Of a DNA stretch of 64,000 nt, positions 16,951 to 26,513 are shown in pieces (position 1 is the first letter of the stretch; every line of letters starts with the position of its first letter). The DNA comes from Proteobacteria bacterium 005FR1 (GTDB lineage Bacteria > Pseudomonadota > Gammaproteobacteria > Pseudomonadales > Cellvibrionaceae). Under the pieces are notes generated by a model that was not told where the DNA came from, did no database searches, and worked only from the letters and a program-made list of their open reading frames with translations. The translations under genes were made by a program, and so were the position numbers. The stretch is taken from NCBI GenBank assembly GCA_026192395.1, contig WACF01000002.1:248001-312000 (forward strand), in the 5' to 3' direction.

Positions 16951-18750
16951 GTGACCGATCTAAGCCACATACGCAATTTCTCCATCATCGCCCATATCGA
17001 CCACGGCAAATCCACTATCGCGGATCGCTTCATCCAGATCTGCGGTGGTCTGAGCGACCGTGAAATGGCCGAACAGGTGCTCGACTCCATGGATCTGGAG
17101 CGGGAACGGGGGATCACCATCAAGGCGCAGAGCGTTCATTTGCGTTACAAGGCGCGCAACGGAAAGGTTTACGAGTTGAACCTGATCGATACGCCCGGGC
17201 ATGTTGATTTTTCCTACGAAGTATCTCGATCGCTGGCCGCCTGCGAAGGCGCTTTACTGGTGGTGGACGCAGGACAAGGCGTTGAAGCGCAATCGGTGGC
17301 CAACTGTTACACCGCGGTGGAGCAGGGCCTCGAAGTCATTCCGGTCCTCAACAAAATGGATCTTCCCCAGGCTGAGCCGGAGCGTGTGGTGCGCCAGATC
17401 GAGGACATCATCGGCATCGATGCCTCTTCCGCCGTCAAATGCAGTGCGAAGTCCGGCATGGGGGTGGAGGACGTGCTCGAACAGCTCGTCGAACTGATTC
17501 CGCCGCCGGTGGGCGACGTGGATGCGCCACTTCAGGCCTTGATCATCGATTCCTGGTTCGATAACTACCTCGGCGTCGTTTCGCTGGTTCGCGTCAAGAA
17601 CGGCACCTTGAAGGTGAAGGACAAGATCATCACCAAATCCATTGGCAAGCCGCACGTGGTGGACAGTGTGGGCGTGTTCACGCCCAAGCTCGAAAAAACC
17701 AAGGAGCTCAAAGCCGGTGAAGTGGGCTTCATCGTCGCGGGCATCAAGGACATTGCCGGGGCGCCGGTGGGCGATACGATCACTCATAGCCATACCGCCT
17801 CGGTGGACGCCCTGCCTGGATTCAAGAAGGTCAAGCCGCAGGTCTATGCGGGCATGTTCCCGGTCAGCGCAGATGACTACGAAGACTTCCGGGAAGCTTT
17901 GGCAAAGCTCACCCTGAACGACGCTTCGCTGTTTTACGAACCGGAAAGCTCCGACGCGCTGGGCTTTGGTTTCCGTTGCGGCTTCCTTGGGATGCTCCAC
18001 ATGGAGATCATTCAGGAACGTCTGGAGCGGGAATACGATCTCGACCTGATTACCACTGCGCCGACGGTAATCTACGAGGTGGTGAAGAGCGATGGGGAGG
18101 TGATCTATGTGGATAATCCCTCGAAGCTCCCGGACCCGGGCAATATCCAGGAAATGCGCGAACCCATTGTGGAAGCGAGCATTCTCGTGCCCCAGGATTA
18201 CCTCGGCCCGGTGATCACGCTGTGTGAAGAACGTCGCGGTATGCAGAAAGACATGCAGTATCTGGGTGGCCAGGTATCCCTTCGCTACATGCTGCCGATG
18301 AACGAAGTGGTCATGGACTTTTTCGATCGCCTGAAATCCGCCAGCCGTGGGTTCGCTTCGCTGGATTACAACTTCGCGCATTTCCAGGCAGCGCGCCTGG
18401 TGCGACTCGACGTGCTCATCAATGGCGAAAAAGTGGATGCACTGGCGCTCATCGTCCATCGCGACCACGCCAACAGCAAGGGCCGCTCGCTGGTGGAAAA
18501 AATGAAAGAACTGATTCCACGGCAGATGTTCGACGTGGCCATTCAGGCCGCCATCGGAGGACAGGTCATCGCCCGTTCAACCGTGAAGGCGCTGCGCAAG
18601 AACGTTACTGCGAAATGTTATGGTGGCGACGTGACCCGTAAGCGCAAGCTGCTTGAGAAGCAGAAGGCGGGTAAAAAACGGATGAAGCAGGTGGGCCGGG
18701 TAGAGATTCCACAGGACGCCTTCCTGGCAGTACTTAAGACAGACAAGTAG
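16951..18750 (+). CDS. lepA: Elongation factor 4 (LepA), ribosome GTPase
   Basis: A 599-residue translational GTPase starting at a GTG ([21 protein letters not shown]). The G1 motif [10 protein letters not shown]2 region [11 protein letters not shown]3 DTPGHVDF and G4 NKMDLP are all present. The C-terminal LepA-specific domain ends [17 protein letters not shown]. It acts on stalled or mis-translocated ribosomes and influences initiation. It is upstream of lepB as in E. coli and Pseudomonas. The Shine-Dalgarno before the GTG is weak. Confidence 0.97.
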   Translation: MTDLSHIRNFSIIAHIDHGKSTIADRFIQICGGLSDREMAEQVLDSMDLERERGITIKAQSVHLRYKARNGKVYELNLIDTPGHVDFSYEVSRSLAACEGALLVVDAGQGVEAQSVANCYTAVEQGLEVIPVLNKMDLPQAEPERVVRQIEDIIGIDASSAVKCSAKSGMGVEDVLEQLVELIPPPVGDVDAPLQALIIDSWFDNYLGVVSLVRVKNGTLKVKDKIITKSIGKPHVVDSVGVFTPKLEKTKELKAGEVGFIVAGIKDIAGAPVGDTITHSHTASVDALPGFKKVKPQVYAGMFPVSADDYEDFREALAKLTLNDASLFYEPESSDALGFGFRCGFLGMLHMEIIQERLEREYDLDLITTAPTVIYEVVKSDGEVIYVDNPSKLPDPGNIQEMREPIVEASILVPQDYLGPVITLCEERRGMQKDMQYLGGQVSLRYMLPMNEVVMDFFDRLKSASRGFASLDYNFAHFQAARLVRLDVLINGEKVDALALIVHRDHANSKGRSLVEKMKELIPRQMFDVAIQAAIGGQVIARSTVKALRKNVTAKCYGGDVTRKRKLLEKQKAGKKRMKQVGRVEIPQDAFLAVLKTDK

Positions 18751-18775
18751 GGACACAACAATAAAAGAGTGAGCG

Positions 18776-19645
18776 ATGGACATTAATTTTCCACTGATTC
18801 TGGTAATCCTTGTTTTCGTCACTGGGGCGATCGCATTATTTGACTGGCTATTTCTCGCCAAGCAACGTCGTGAAGCGGCGGCGGTGGTGGACAAGCAGTT
18901 CGCCGGCGCGGAAGCCGGAGACGAAAAACAGCAGAAGGCTCGTGAAGCCGCCCGTGCGACGGCACTGCGCGAACCGGCGCCGGTTGAGTATGCAAAGTCC
19001 TTCTTCCCCGTACTGGCCATCGTGTTGGTGCTGCGCTCGTTCATTGTCGAGCCTTTTCAGATTCCCTCGGAATCCATGGTACCGACTCTGGAGGTGGGCG
19101 ATTTTATCCTGGTGAACAAGTTCACTTACGGCCTGCGTCTGCCGGTGGTTCGCACCAAATTCATCGATGTCAGCGACCCGGAACGGGGCGATGTCATGGT
19201 GTTTTTCCCGCCCGGTGAGTCCCGCTACTTCATCAAGCGGGTAGTGGGCCTGCCCGGAGACGAGATCAGCATTTTCAACAATCAGCTCACCATCAATGGC
19301 GAACTGGTCGACCAGAAACTCCTTGGCGAGGAGCCTGCAAGGAATCGGGGAGAGTTCTGTTCGCGGGCCGGCGGCAAGTACCTGCTTGCCGAAGAAGAAC
19401 TGGGGCAGGGTGGCCATCTGATGCGCAAGTGCACCGTGGCCGGAAGTCTTGGCCGCGAAGGCTTCTGGATCGTCCCGGAAGGCCACTACTTCATGATGGG
19501 CGATAACCGGGACAACAGCTCCGACAGCCGTGACTGGGGCTCCGTGCCGGAGGACCGTATCGTAGGCAAGGCCTTCGCCATCTGGATGCACTGGGAAAGC
19601 CTGTTCAGCCTGCCGAGTTTCCACCGGGTCGGTGGAATTGAATAG
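18776..19645 (+). CDS. lepB: Signal peptidase I
   Basis: A 289-residue membrane protease that removes signal peptides from exported proteins. There are two N-terminal membrane segments (PLILVILVFVTGAIALFDWLF and VLAIVLVLRSFIVEPF). The catalytic Ser100 lies in PSESMVPTLEVGDF, the general base Lys154 in RYFIKRVVGLPGD, and the family box GDNRDNSSDSR near the C-terminus. It is cotranscribed with lepA (25-base gap). Confidence 0.96.
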   Translation: MDINFPLILVILVFVTGAIALFDWLFLAKQRREAAAVVDKQFAGAEAGDEKQQKAREAARATALREPAPVEYAKSFFPVLAIVLVLRSFIVEPFQIPSESMVPTLEVGDFILVNKFTYGLRLPVVRTKFIDVSDPERGDVMVFFPPGESRYFIKRVVGLPGDEISIFNNQLTINGELVDQKLLGEEPARNRGEFCSRAGGKYLLAEEELGQGGHLMRKCTVAGSLGREGFWIVPEGHYFMMGDNRDNSSDSRDWGSVPEDRIVGKAFAIWMHWESLFSLPSFHRVGGIE

Positions 19646-19696
19646 CCCGTTGGCCTATAAGAAGAATTTAAACGGCAGATTTGCTCGAGGTCGACA

Positions 19697-20107
19697 ATGA
19701 AAACAAGACATTCACAACGGGGCCTTTCCTCACTCGGCTGGTTGCTGGTGCTGCTGATCGCCGGCTTTTTCATGACCCTGGCCTTCCGGATGGTCCCGGC
19801 CTACGCTGATAATGTCTACGTCACCGACGCCCTGAAGTCCCTCCGGGAGTTCGAAAGCACGGAGCGCGGCTATGGCGGGATGACAGACAGCGCCATCCGA
19901 AGCCACCTTGGGAAATATTTCAGCATTAACAACGTCCGCGGCGACGCCACCAAGAACATCAAAATCGAGCGCCTGAGCGACAAGGTGCTGGTCAACATGG
20001 ACTATGAAGTTCGAGTGCCGCTGTTTTACAACGTGGACGTGGTGATGAAGTTTCGCAACCAGTTCGACAGCCTCCGCCCCGCGGAATGCTGCAAGCCGCT
20101 GGAATGA
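19697..20107 (+). CDS. DUF4845 membrane-anchored protein
   Basis: A 136-residue protein with a single N-terminal membrane helix ([22 protein letters not shown]) that resembles a pseudopilin-like anchor. A soluble domain follows ([39 protein letters not shown]). Proteins of this family regularly lie between lepB and rnc in Pseudomonas-type genomes. The function is unknown. The 3' end overlaps the rnc start, indicating translational coupling. Confidence 0.85.
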   Translation: MKTRHSQRGLSSLGWLLVLLIAGFFMTLAFRMVPAYADNVYVTDALKSLREFESTERGYGGMTDSAIRSHLGKYFSINNVRGDATKNIKIERLSDKVLVNMDYEVRVPLFYNVDVVMKFRNQFDSLRPAECCKPLE

Positions 20108-20793
20108 TGGATCCCCTGCGACAGCGCTTGATGCGCCGGCTGGGTTACGAGTTTCGGGATCAGGCCCTTTTCGAACTGGCTCTTACCCATCGCAGTCGCG
20201 GCGCGGTCAACAATGAACGACTGGAATTTCTCGGTGACTCCCTGCTCAACACGATTGTCGCCGAGGCACTGTTTCACCGTTTTCCGAAAGCCAGAGAAGG
20301 GGAGTTGAGCCGGCTCCGCTCACAACTGGTAAAGGGGGAAACGCTGGCGGGAATCGGTCGCGAGCTGGAGCTGGGCGAATGCCTGAGCCTCGGCGAAGGC
20401 GAGCTGAAAAGCGGCGGCTTTCGGCGGGCTTCGATCCTGGCGGACGCCGTGGAGGCCCTGATCGCCGCCATTTATCTGGACAGCGGCGATCTCGAGACTT
20501 GTCGCCATTACGTCATGCGCTGGTACGGTTCCAGGCTGGACACCGTCAGCCTCGGCAAGACCTCCAAAGATCCCAAGACCACGTTGCAGGAATTTCTGCA
20601 GGCCCGTGGCGAGCCGCTCCCCGAGTACGAATTGAGTGAGGTAAGCGGCGAGGCGCACGCCCAGACATTTACGATCAGCTGCCGCGTAAGCCTGCTGCCC
20701 GAGCCGGTGGTGACCAGCGGCAACAATCGTCGCCAGGCGGAAAAGAAAGCCGCCGCGCTGGCACTCGAGCGCTTGCAGAAAGCTGGCGCCTGA
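20104..20793 (+). CDS. rnc: Ribonuclease III
   Basis: A 229-residue double-strand-specific endoribonuclease for rRNA and mRNA processing. The signature [14 protein letters not shown] carries the Mg-binding Glu and Asp. The second acidic site is in [18 protein letters not shown]-terminal dsRNA-binding domain runs from [14 protein letters not shown] to the end. I took the ATG at 20104 that overlaps the preceding stop; an ATG six codons upstream (20086) and one directly after are alternatives. It is followed by era as in most relatives. Confidence 0.95.
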   Translation: MMDPLRQRLMRRLGYEFRDQALFELALTHRSRGAVNNERLEFLGDSLLNTIVAEALFHRFPKAREGELSRLRSQLVKGETLAGIGRELELGECLSLGEGELKSGGFRRASILADAVEALIAAIYLDSGDLETCRHYVMRWYGSRLDTVSLGKTSKDPKTTLQEFLQARGEPLPEYELSEVSGEAHAQTFTISCRVSLLPEPVVTSGNNRRQAEKKAAALALERLQKAGA

Positions 20794-20883
20794 AAGCGAG
20801 ACGCCGTTTCCATCCCAAATTTCCTTCCCTGCTGGTAAGCTTGGATTGCAACACCATCAGCTGCCACCTGTACTGAATCGATT

Positions 20884-21786
20884 ATGACTGAACAACAGCA
20901 AGGCCAACGCTGCGGATATGTGGCAATCGTCGGTCGACCCAATGTGGGCAAGTCCACCTTGCTCAACCACATCCTTGGCCAAAAACTGAGTATCACTTCC
21001 CGTAAGCCGCAAACCACTCGCCACAATATTGTCGGCATCAAAACTGAAGGGGCTGTGCAAACCATTTACGTGGATACCCCTGGCCAGCATCTTGGCCACA
21101 AGAAGGCGATCAATCGCTACATGAACCAGTCCGCTCAGACTGCAATGGCGGATGTGGATGTGGTTGTCTTCGTCGTGGACAAGCTTGCCTGGACGCCGGA
21201 AGACGAACAGGTCGCTCAGAAGCTGGAAAGCTGCCGCAGCCCGATCATTCTTGCCATCAACAAGATCGATCAACTGGCCCGTAAAGAAGATCTGTTGCCA
21301 CACCTTAAAAAGCTGGCTGAACGCCTGAAGGTCGACGAGATCATCCCGGTTTCGGCCTTGCGCAACGACAATCTGGATCGGCTGGAGAAGCTGATTACCG
21401 AACGGCTGCCGGAAGGAATTCATCTGTTCGACGAGGAGCAGATTACCGACCGCAGCATGCGCTTTCTCGCCGCGGAAATCATTCGCGAAAAGATCACCCG
21501 ACAGTCGGGCGAAGAGCTGCCCTACCAGGCCACGGTGGAAATCGAAGAATTCGAAGAGAAATCCACCACCACTTTCATCAGCGCCGCAATTCTGGTTGAG
21601 CGCAAGGGTCAGAAGCAAATTCTGGTGGGGGAGCAGGGCTCTCGCATCAAATTGATCGGGCAGGCCGCACGGACCGAAATCGAGCGCATGGTGGGCCACA
21701 AAGTCATGCTCAAATTGTGGGTCAAGGTGAAGTCCGGCTGGTCCGATGACGAGCGGGCGCTACGCAGTCTCGGATACGATCAATAG
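20884..21786 (+). CDS. era: GTPase Era, 30S ribosome maturation factor
   Basis: A 300-residue GTPase with G1 [10 protein letters not shown], switch II DTPGQH, NKID and SALR motifs. A C-terminal KH domain ([21 protein letters not shown]) binds the 3' end of 16S rRNA. It belongs to the rnc-era-recO cluster; recO starts 23 bases further on. Confidence 0.97.
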   Translation: MTEQQQGQRCGYVAIVGRPNVGKSTLLNHILGQKLSITSRKPQTTRHNIVGIKTEGAVQTIYVDTPGQHLGHKKAINRYMNQSAQTAMADVDVVVFVVDKLAWTPEDEQVAQKLESCRSPIILAINKIDQLARKEDLLPHLKKLAERLKVDEIIPVSALRNDNLDRLEKLITERLPEGIHLFDEEQITDRSMRFLAAEIIREKITRQSGEELPYQATVEIEEFEEKSTTTFISAAILVERKGQKQILVGEQGSRIKLIGQAARTEIERMVGHKVMLKLWVKVKSGWSDDERALRSLGYDQ

Positions 21787-21809
21787 AGCGAGCTCAGTAA
21801 GAGACCGTC

Positions 21810-22508
21810 ATGCAGGTTCAACTACAGCCCGCATTCGTTCTTCACAGTCGCGCTTACCGGGACACCAGTCTGCTGGTGGATGTGCTGACTCCCGATCATG
21901 GTCGGCTAACCGTGGTCGCTCGCGGCCAGCGGCAGTCGCGGCAGAAATCGCGCAGGCCCTTGCAGCCATTCACACCTCTGCTGCTGTCCTGGCAGGGCAG
22001 AAGCGATCTCAAAACACTCACCGCGGCGGAGTTCGACGGAACGGCGGTCTTTCTTTCCGGCAATTATCTCTTCAGTGGCTTTTATGCCAACGAACTGCTG
22101 ATGCGCCTGCTTCCGCAGGGCGATGCGAACGAGGAAGTTTTCCAGTCCTATCGCAAACTGCTCTCGCAACTGGCAAGCGGTGAAGATCTGGAGGTGGTAT
22201 TGCGGCAGTTCGAGTTTCGGCTGCTGGATGAGCTTGGTTACGGGATCGACTTTTCGGCCGACGCGCAAACGGGAGAGTCGCTGATAGAGGACAGACTGTA
22301 TGGCTGGATGAACGATGCGGGCTTTATCGAGCTGGAGCGAAACGGAGCGCAGGCGGCCAGTGGTTTTCTCGGTCGTGACTTGCTCGCCATTGCGGGCGGC
22401 GATTTCAGCGCTCCCGAAACCCGGCGAACCGCCAAACGTCTGGCGCGAACCGCGCTGGCACCTCACCTGGGCGACAAGCCGCTGAAAAGCCGCGAGCTTT
22501 TTCGGTAA
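21810..22508 (+). CDS. recO: DNA repair protein RecO
   Basis: A 232-residue RecF-pathway protein that loads RecA and anneals ssDNA. The N-terminal OB-fold is recognisable (PAFVLHSRAYRDTSLLVDVLTPDHGRL), as is the helical core beginning FSGFYANELLMRLLP. It is the last gene of the rightward cluster. The gene after it is convergent (the hybrid kinase), whereas pdxJ follows recO in Pseudomonas. Confidence 0.95.
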   Translation: MQVQLQPAFVLHSRAYRDTSLLVDVLTPDHGRLTVVARGQRQSRQKSRRPLQPFTPLLLSWQGRSDLKTLTAAEFDGTAVFLSGNYLFSGFYANELLMRLLPQGDANEEVFQSYRKLLSQLASGEDLEVVLRQFEFRLLDELGYGIDFSADAQTGESLIEDRLYGWMNDAGFIELERNGAQAASGFLGRDLLAIAGGDFSAPETRRTAKRLARTALAPHLGDKPLKSRELFR

Positions 22509-22551
22509 GCCGCCAGTCTTCGTCGGCCAGGGCTCAGGTTTGGGCTTCGAC

Positions 22552-25314
22552 TCAGGCTTTTGCTTCTTCCAGGCCGAATACCACATTCAGATCATGCTCC
22601 TCCTCCCATGCCAGCAAGTCCGTAATGGCGTGCTGCAGTTCGGCGAGAGGATGGGCGAGATTCTGATGTATCTGCTGTTGCAATAAGTTGTCGACCTTGG
22701 CGGTCGCGCTTTTCAGCCAAGGCACGCCGCAGTAGCTGGCACCGCCATGCAGCTTGTGAACAACCGCTTCGAGTTCGGGGAAGGCTTTGTTCTGAAAGTG
22801 CTGCTGGATCTTCTCGCGATCTGCCGGCAATTCCCTCAGCAACATGCGCAGCATGTCTCGAGCGAGTTCGGGCTTGTTGTTGCTGAGCCGCAGTGAAAGC
22901 TGAATATCCACCGGGGCGGAGGACTGCTTGTCTCCCTCGGCCTCATGTCGTTCAACGGCTGCAGCGCTAACTGCTTCCGGGTGGATCCAGCGGCGGATGG
23001 CATGAATCAGCTGCGCTTCGCTAACGGGCTTGCTTAGGTAGTCGTCCAGACCGGCGAGCAGCAAATCCGCTTTTTGGTCGGTCATTGCGTGGGCTGTCAG
23101 GGCGACCACCGGCGTGCGCGCAGAATCGCGCTCCAGCGCTCGAATGCGCCGGGTTGTTTCGAGACCGTCCATCACCGGCATCTGAATGTCCATGAAGACC
23201 AGGTCGAAGGCCTGTCGCCCGAATAGAGCGAGAGCTTCGTTACCGTTCTTGGCGAGGATCACTTGCGCACCCAGATCGCGAAGCAGTTCGCCAATAAGCT
23301 GAAGATTGGCCGGATTGTCGTCTACGGCGAGGATGCGCGGCTCCTGCAGGCGGCTGCTGCTGCCGAGCTCAGCCAGGATCTTGCCACGTTCCGGTTCGGC
23401 GAAGCCATCCAGTTCGCGGCACAAGGTGGTATACAGAACATCGTGGCCGACCGGCTCGCTCAAGAACGCGGTGCGGCCTTCCTGCCCTTCCTCCTGATAA
23501 TCCAGATTGCAGCCGGGCATGGTCAGAAGAATCAGAGCGCAATTCTGATTACTCGCCAGTTTCTGAAAGAGGGGATCCGAGGCCGCCCAGGATTGGGGAT
23601 CGCGCTCTTTGGTGATATTCCAAATGATCGCATCCGGTTGTTCCTTCTGGCTAATCGCTTCTTCGAGGTCACGGCGCTTGCGAAGCACCTGATAATCGGT
23701 CTGCCAAAGCTGCAGGAAGTTGGTGAGCTGATCCACGGAAGCCGGGTTGCTGTCGCATACCAGAATGCGCCGATCACGCAGATCGTCGAAGTCCCTGGGC
23801 ACAGCACTGGCGTCGAGGCCCAGCACGGCGGTGAACCAGAACGTGGTCCCTTGGCCCGGCGCGCTTTCCACGCCGATTTCCCCTCCCATTTGTTTTACCA
23901 GCCCTTTACACACCGCAAGCCCCAACCCGGTGCCTCCCTGCGAGCGCGCGTTGGAACTGTCCGCTTGCGAGAAGGCTTTGAACAGCACCGGTTGCTGATC
24001 CTGGCTGATGCCTATCCCGGAATCTTCAACACTGAACTTCAGCACAGCTGAATGGCCGTCATTCTGGAGACGCTGCACTCGCACCACGATGTTGCCGTTA
24101 TCGGAGAACTTGACGGCATTGCTCACCAGATTCGTCAGGATCTGCTTGAGCCGCAATGGATCGCCGAGCAGGTGCATGGGAGCGGCGCCATCCACCACCG
24201 AGAACAGCCGCAGGTTTCTCCCAAGCGCGGAGGGCGCGAGGACCGAAAGCGGCTCCTCGACGATGTCCCGCAAATTCAGCGGGCTGTAGTCCAATACCAG
24301 CTGACCGGTCTCGATTTTGGATACGTCCAGAATTGCGTTGATGGTGGTGAGAAGGCCCTGAGATGATTTCTGAATGGTGCGCAAGTATTCGCGCTGCTGT
24401 GCGTTGAGCTCTGTCTTCAGAAGCAGTCCCGCGAAGCCGATGATGCCGTTAATGGGTGTGCGGATTTCGTGGCTGGTATTGGCCAGAAATTCTGACTTCG
24501 CCCGGCTGGCCTCCAGCGCTTCTTTGCGGGCCAGTGACAGTTCGACGTTCTGCACTTCGACGGTCTCGAGCGTTTCGCGCAGGTCCTGAGTGGCCTGATC
24601 GATATGCTCCTGCATGGCCCGCTGGCTTTCATGGAGTCTGCTGCTGGCGAGCTGGATACTGTCGGCCAACTCGTCGAACATGCCATTGTCCTGTTGCCCC
24701 AGGGCTACACCCAGATTGCCGTCTGCGCTCTGACTTAGCGCGTCGCGGATTCGGTCCAGGGGAGCAAAAGCGCGGCGGGTCACCAGCACAACGCCCAACG
24801 TACCGACCAGGCAGACAAAAACGGTGACCACGGTCGCACCGAGGATCGCTCCGTAGACCGACAGGAAAAGAATATCGTGGGTCAACTCGACCACCGCCCA
24901 GCCGAGCGGTTCGCTGGAGGCGGGTTCCATGACCGGCGCTACGAACAAGGTGCTTCGTCCGGTTTCCAGCTGATGCTGCTGCATGTCGAAGACGAGAGCC
25001 TGGCCGGCGGTAAATGGTTGTGGGCCGCCGTGGCCGATGCGGTTCTGGTCTGGCCCGTAAAGACTGACCGAGCGTACCGAACGCTCATCGAGTATCAGGT
25101 CGACCGCCACGTCTACCGGCAAGGCATCGTCGACAAGCGCTCGTCGGGCCAATTCGGCAAGCTGGCGACTGGTTGCGATTCCGCGTTCTTCAAAGACGCG
25201 GCTGATCTGTTGCGCGAAAACCGTGGTCAGCAGAACTGCCGAGAGGATGGCGATGGTGATAACCGGGAGCAGGAAAGGAAAGAAGAACCGGGATCGGTAA
25301 GACGAATTATTCAT
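22552..25314 (-). CDS. gacS: Hybrid sensor histidine kinase, BarA/GacS type
   Basis: A 920-residue tripartite kinase expected to phosphorylate a UvrY/GacA-type regulator and act through CsrA/RsmA small RNAs. It has an N-terminal membrane helix and a periplasmic sensor loop. A second helix near 150-175 ([22 protein letters not shown]) leads into HAMP. HisKA contains His282 in NTSHEIRTP, and HATPase follows with [20 protein letters not shown] degenerate first receiver has IIWNIT where the Asp would be. A second receiver carries Asp709 in [12 protein letters not shown], and the HPt domain has His853 in VVHKLHGGA. Position divergent from cysM and near relA matches barA/gacS in relatives. The cognate regulator is not in the window. 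Confidence 0.9.
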   Translation of the reverse strand: MNNSSYRSRFFFPFLLPVITIAILSAVLLTTVFAQQISRVFEERGIATSRQLAELARRALVDDALPVDVAVDLILDERSVRSVSLYGPDQNRIGHGGPQPFTAGQALVFDMQQHQLETGRSTLFVAPVMEPASSEPLGWAVVELTHDILFLSVYGAILGATVVTVFVCLVGTLGVVLVTRRAFAPLDRIRDALSQSADGNLGVALGQQDNGMFDELADSIQLASSRLHESQRAMQEHIDQATQDLRETLETVEVQNVELSLARKEALEASRAKSEFLANTSHEIRTPINGIIGFAGLLLKTELNAQQREYLRTIQKSSQGLLTTINAILDVSKIETGQLVLDYSPLNLRDIVEEPLSVLAPSALGRNLRLFSVVDGAAPMHLLGDPLRLKQILTNLVSNAVKFSDNGNIVVRVQRLQNDGHSAVLKFSVEDSGIGISQDQQPVLFKAFSQADSSNARSQGGTGLGLAVCKGLVKQMGGEIGVESAPGQGTTFWFTAVLGLDASAVPRDFDDLRDRRILVCDSNPASVDQLTNFLQLWQTDYQVLRKRRDLEEAISQKEQPDAIIWNITKERDPQSWAASDPLFQKLASNQNCALILLTMPGCNLDYQEEGQEGRTAFLSEPVGHDVLYTTLCRELDGFAEPERGKILAELGSSSRLQEPRILAVDDNPANLQLIGELLRDLGAQVILAKNGNEALALFGRQAFDLVFMDIQMPVMDGLETTRRIRALERDSARTPVVALTAHAMTDQKADLLLAGLDDYLSKPVSEAQLIHAIRRWIHPEAVSAAAVERHEAEGDKQSSAPVDIQLSLRLSNNKPELARDMLRMLLRELPADREKIQQHFQNKAFPELEAVVHKLHGGASYCGVPWLKSATAKVDNLLQQQIHQNLAHPLAELQHAITDLLAWEEEHDLNVVFGLEEAKA

Positions 25315-25527
25315 AAGCTTATTATTCAGAATTCACTGGGCTCCGGCGGCCGGAGCTCGTCCATGTGCCGCAGCCATCATAGCGGCTGACTGCCGCAAGT
25401 CCAGGTGCCTTTAACTATTCCGGAAAGCTGGCCGCGATTTTGCTAAGCCATCGCGTTCGCAAAATGGCCATCAACTGGCTGCATGGTAGAATACGCGGCC
25501 ATGTACTCCCAGAGAAGTAGGTTTTTC

Positions 25528-26439
25528 ATGGATTACCCCACAATCGAATCCTGCATCGGCCGCACTCCGCTCATTCGCCTGCAGCGCCTGCCGGGCGACA
25601 CGTCCAACACCCTGCTGCTCAAGCTGGAAGGCAATAATCCCGCGGGCTCGGTGAAGGACCGGCCGGCTTTGTCGATGATCCAGCGCGCCGAGCAGCGCGG
25701 TGAGATCAAGCCCGGCGATACCATCATCGAGGCGACCAGCGGCAACACTGGCATCGCACTGGCGATGGTGGCAGCCATTCGCGGCTACAAGATGAAACTG
25801 ATCATGCCTTCGCATATGACGGAAGAGCGTAAGGCCGCAATGGCCGCTTATGGTGCGGAGTTGATCGAAGTCTCCCGGCAAGAGGGCATGGAAGGGGCCC
25901 GCGATCTGGCCAAGACCATGGAAGCAAAAGGCCTCGGCAAAGTGCTGGATCAGTTCGGTAACCTGGATAACCCCCGCGCGCACTACGAAACCACCGGGCC
26001 GGAGATCTGGGAGCAAACCGGCGGCGAGATCACGCACTTCGTCAGCTCCATGGGAACGACTGGAACCATCATGGGTGTGTCCCGCTACCTGAAGGAGAAG
26101 AATCCCTCGGTGCAGATCGTCGGCTTGCAACCGGCGGAAGGAGCCAGCATTCCGGGCATTCGTCGGTGGCCGAAGGAGTATTTACCGTCTATCTTTGAGC
26201 AGACCCGCGTGGACCGGGTGATCAACATGACACAAGAGCTGGCAGAGCAGACCACGCGCGATTTGGCCGCGCGTGAAGGGGTATTCTGCGGTGTTTCCTC
26301 GGGAGGCGCCGTAGCAGGGGCTCTGCAACTCAGTCAGGAAGTGGAAAATGCGGTGATCGTCACCATTATTGCGGATCGTGGCGATCGTTATCTCTCCTCG
26401 GGGCTATTCAATCAGCCGCTCCAGATTAACAAAACATAA
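25528..26439 (+). CDS. cysM: O-acetylserine sulfhydrylase B (cysteine synthase)
   Basis: A 303-residue PLP enzyme making cysteine from O-acetylserine and sulfide or thiosulfate. The PLP lysine is in NPAGSVKDRPALSM, the phosphate/substrate loop is EATSGNTGIALA, and the second phosphate-binding loop is SSMGTTGTIMG. The SVKDRPALSMI sequence favours CysM over CysK. The start is the ATG at 25528 with AGAAGTAGG upstream; the open frame extends 15 codons further without homology. It lies between the hybrid kinase and relA. Confidence 0.93.
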   Translation: MDYPTIESCIGRTPLIRLQRLPGDTSNTLLLKLEGNNPAGSVKDRPALSMIQRAEQRGEIKPGDTIIEATSGNTGIALAMVAAIRGYKMKLIMPSHMTEERKAAMAAYGAELIEVSRQEGMEGARDLAKTMEAKGLGKVLDQFGNLDNPRAHYETTGPEIWEQTGGEITHFVSSMGTTGTIMGVSRYLKEKNPSVQIVGLQPAEGASIPGIRRWPKEYLPSIFEQTRVDRVINMTQELAEQTTRDLAAREGVFCGVSSGGAVAGALQLSQEVENAVIVTIIADRGDRYLSSGLFNQPLQINKT

Positions 26440-26513
26440 CAGAGGAACTGAGGTGGTTGTGAGCGGGGCAGAACTCTAAGAATCTCCCTTCTATCATCTC
26501 GTCTCCCAACACG

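Noticed and set aside
17254-18468. 404-codon open frame antisense to lepA
   Set aside because: A shadow of a conserved gene; composition and lack of start signals argue against it.
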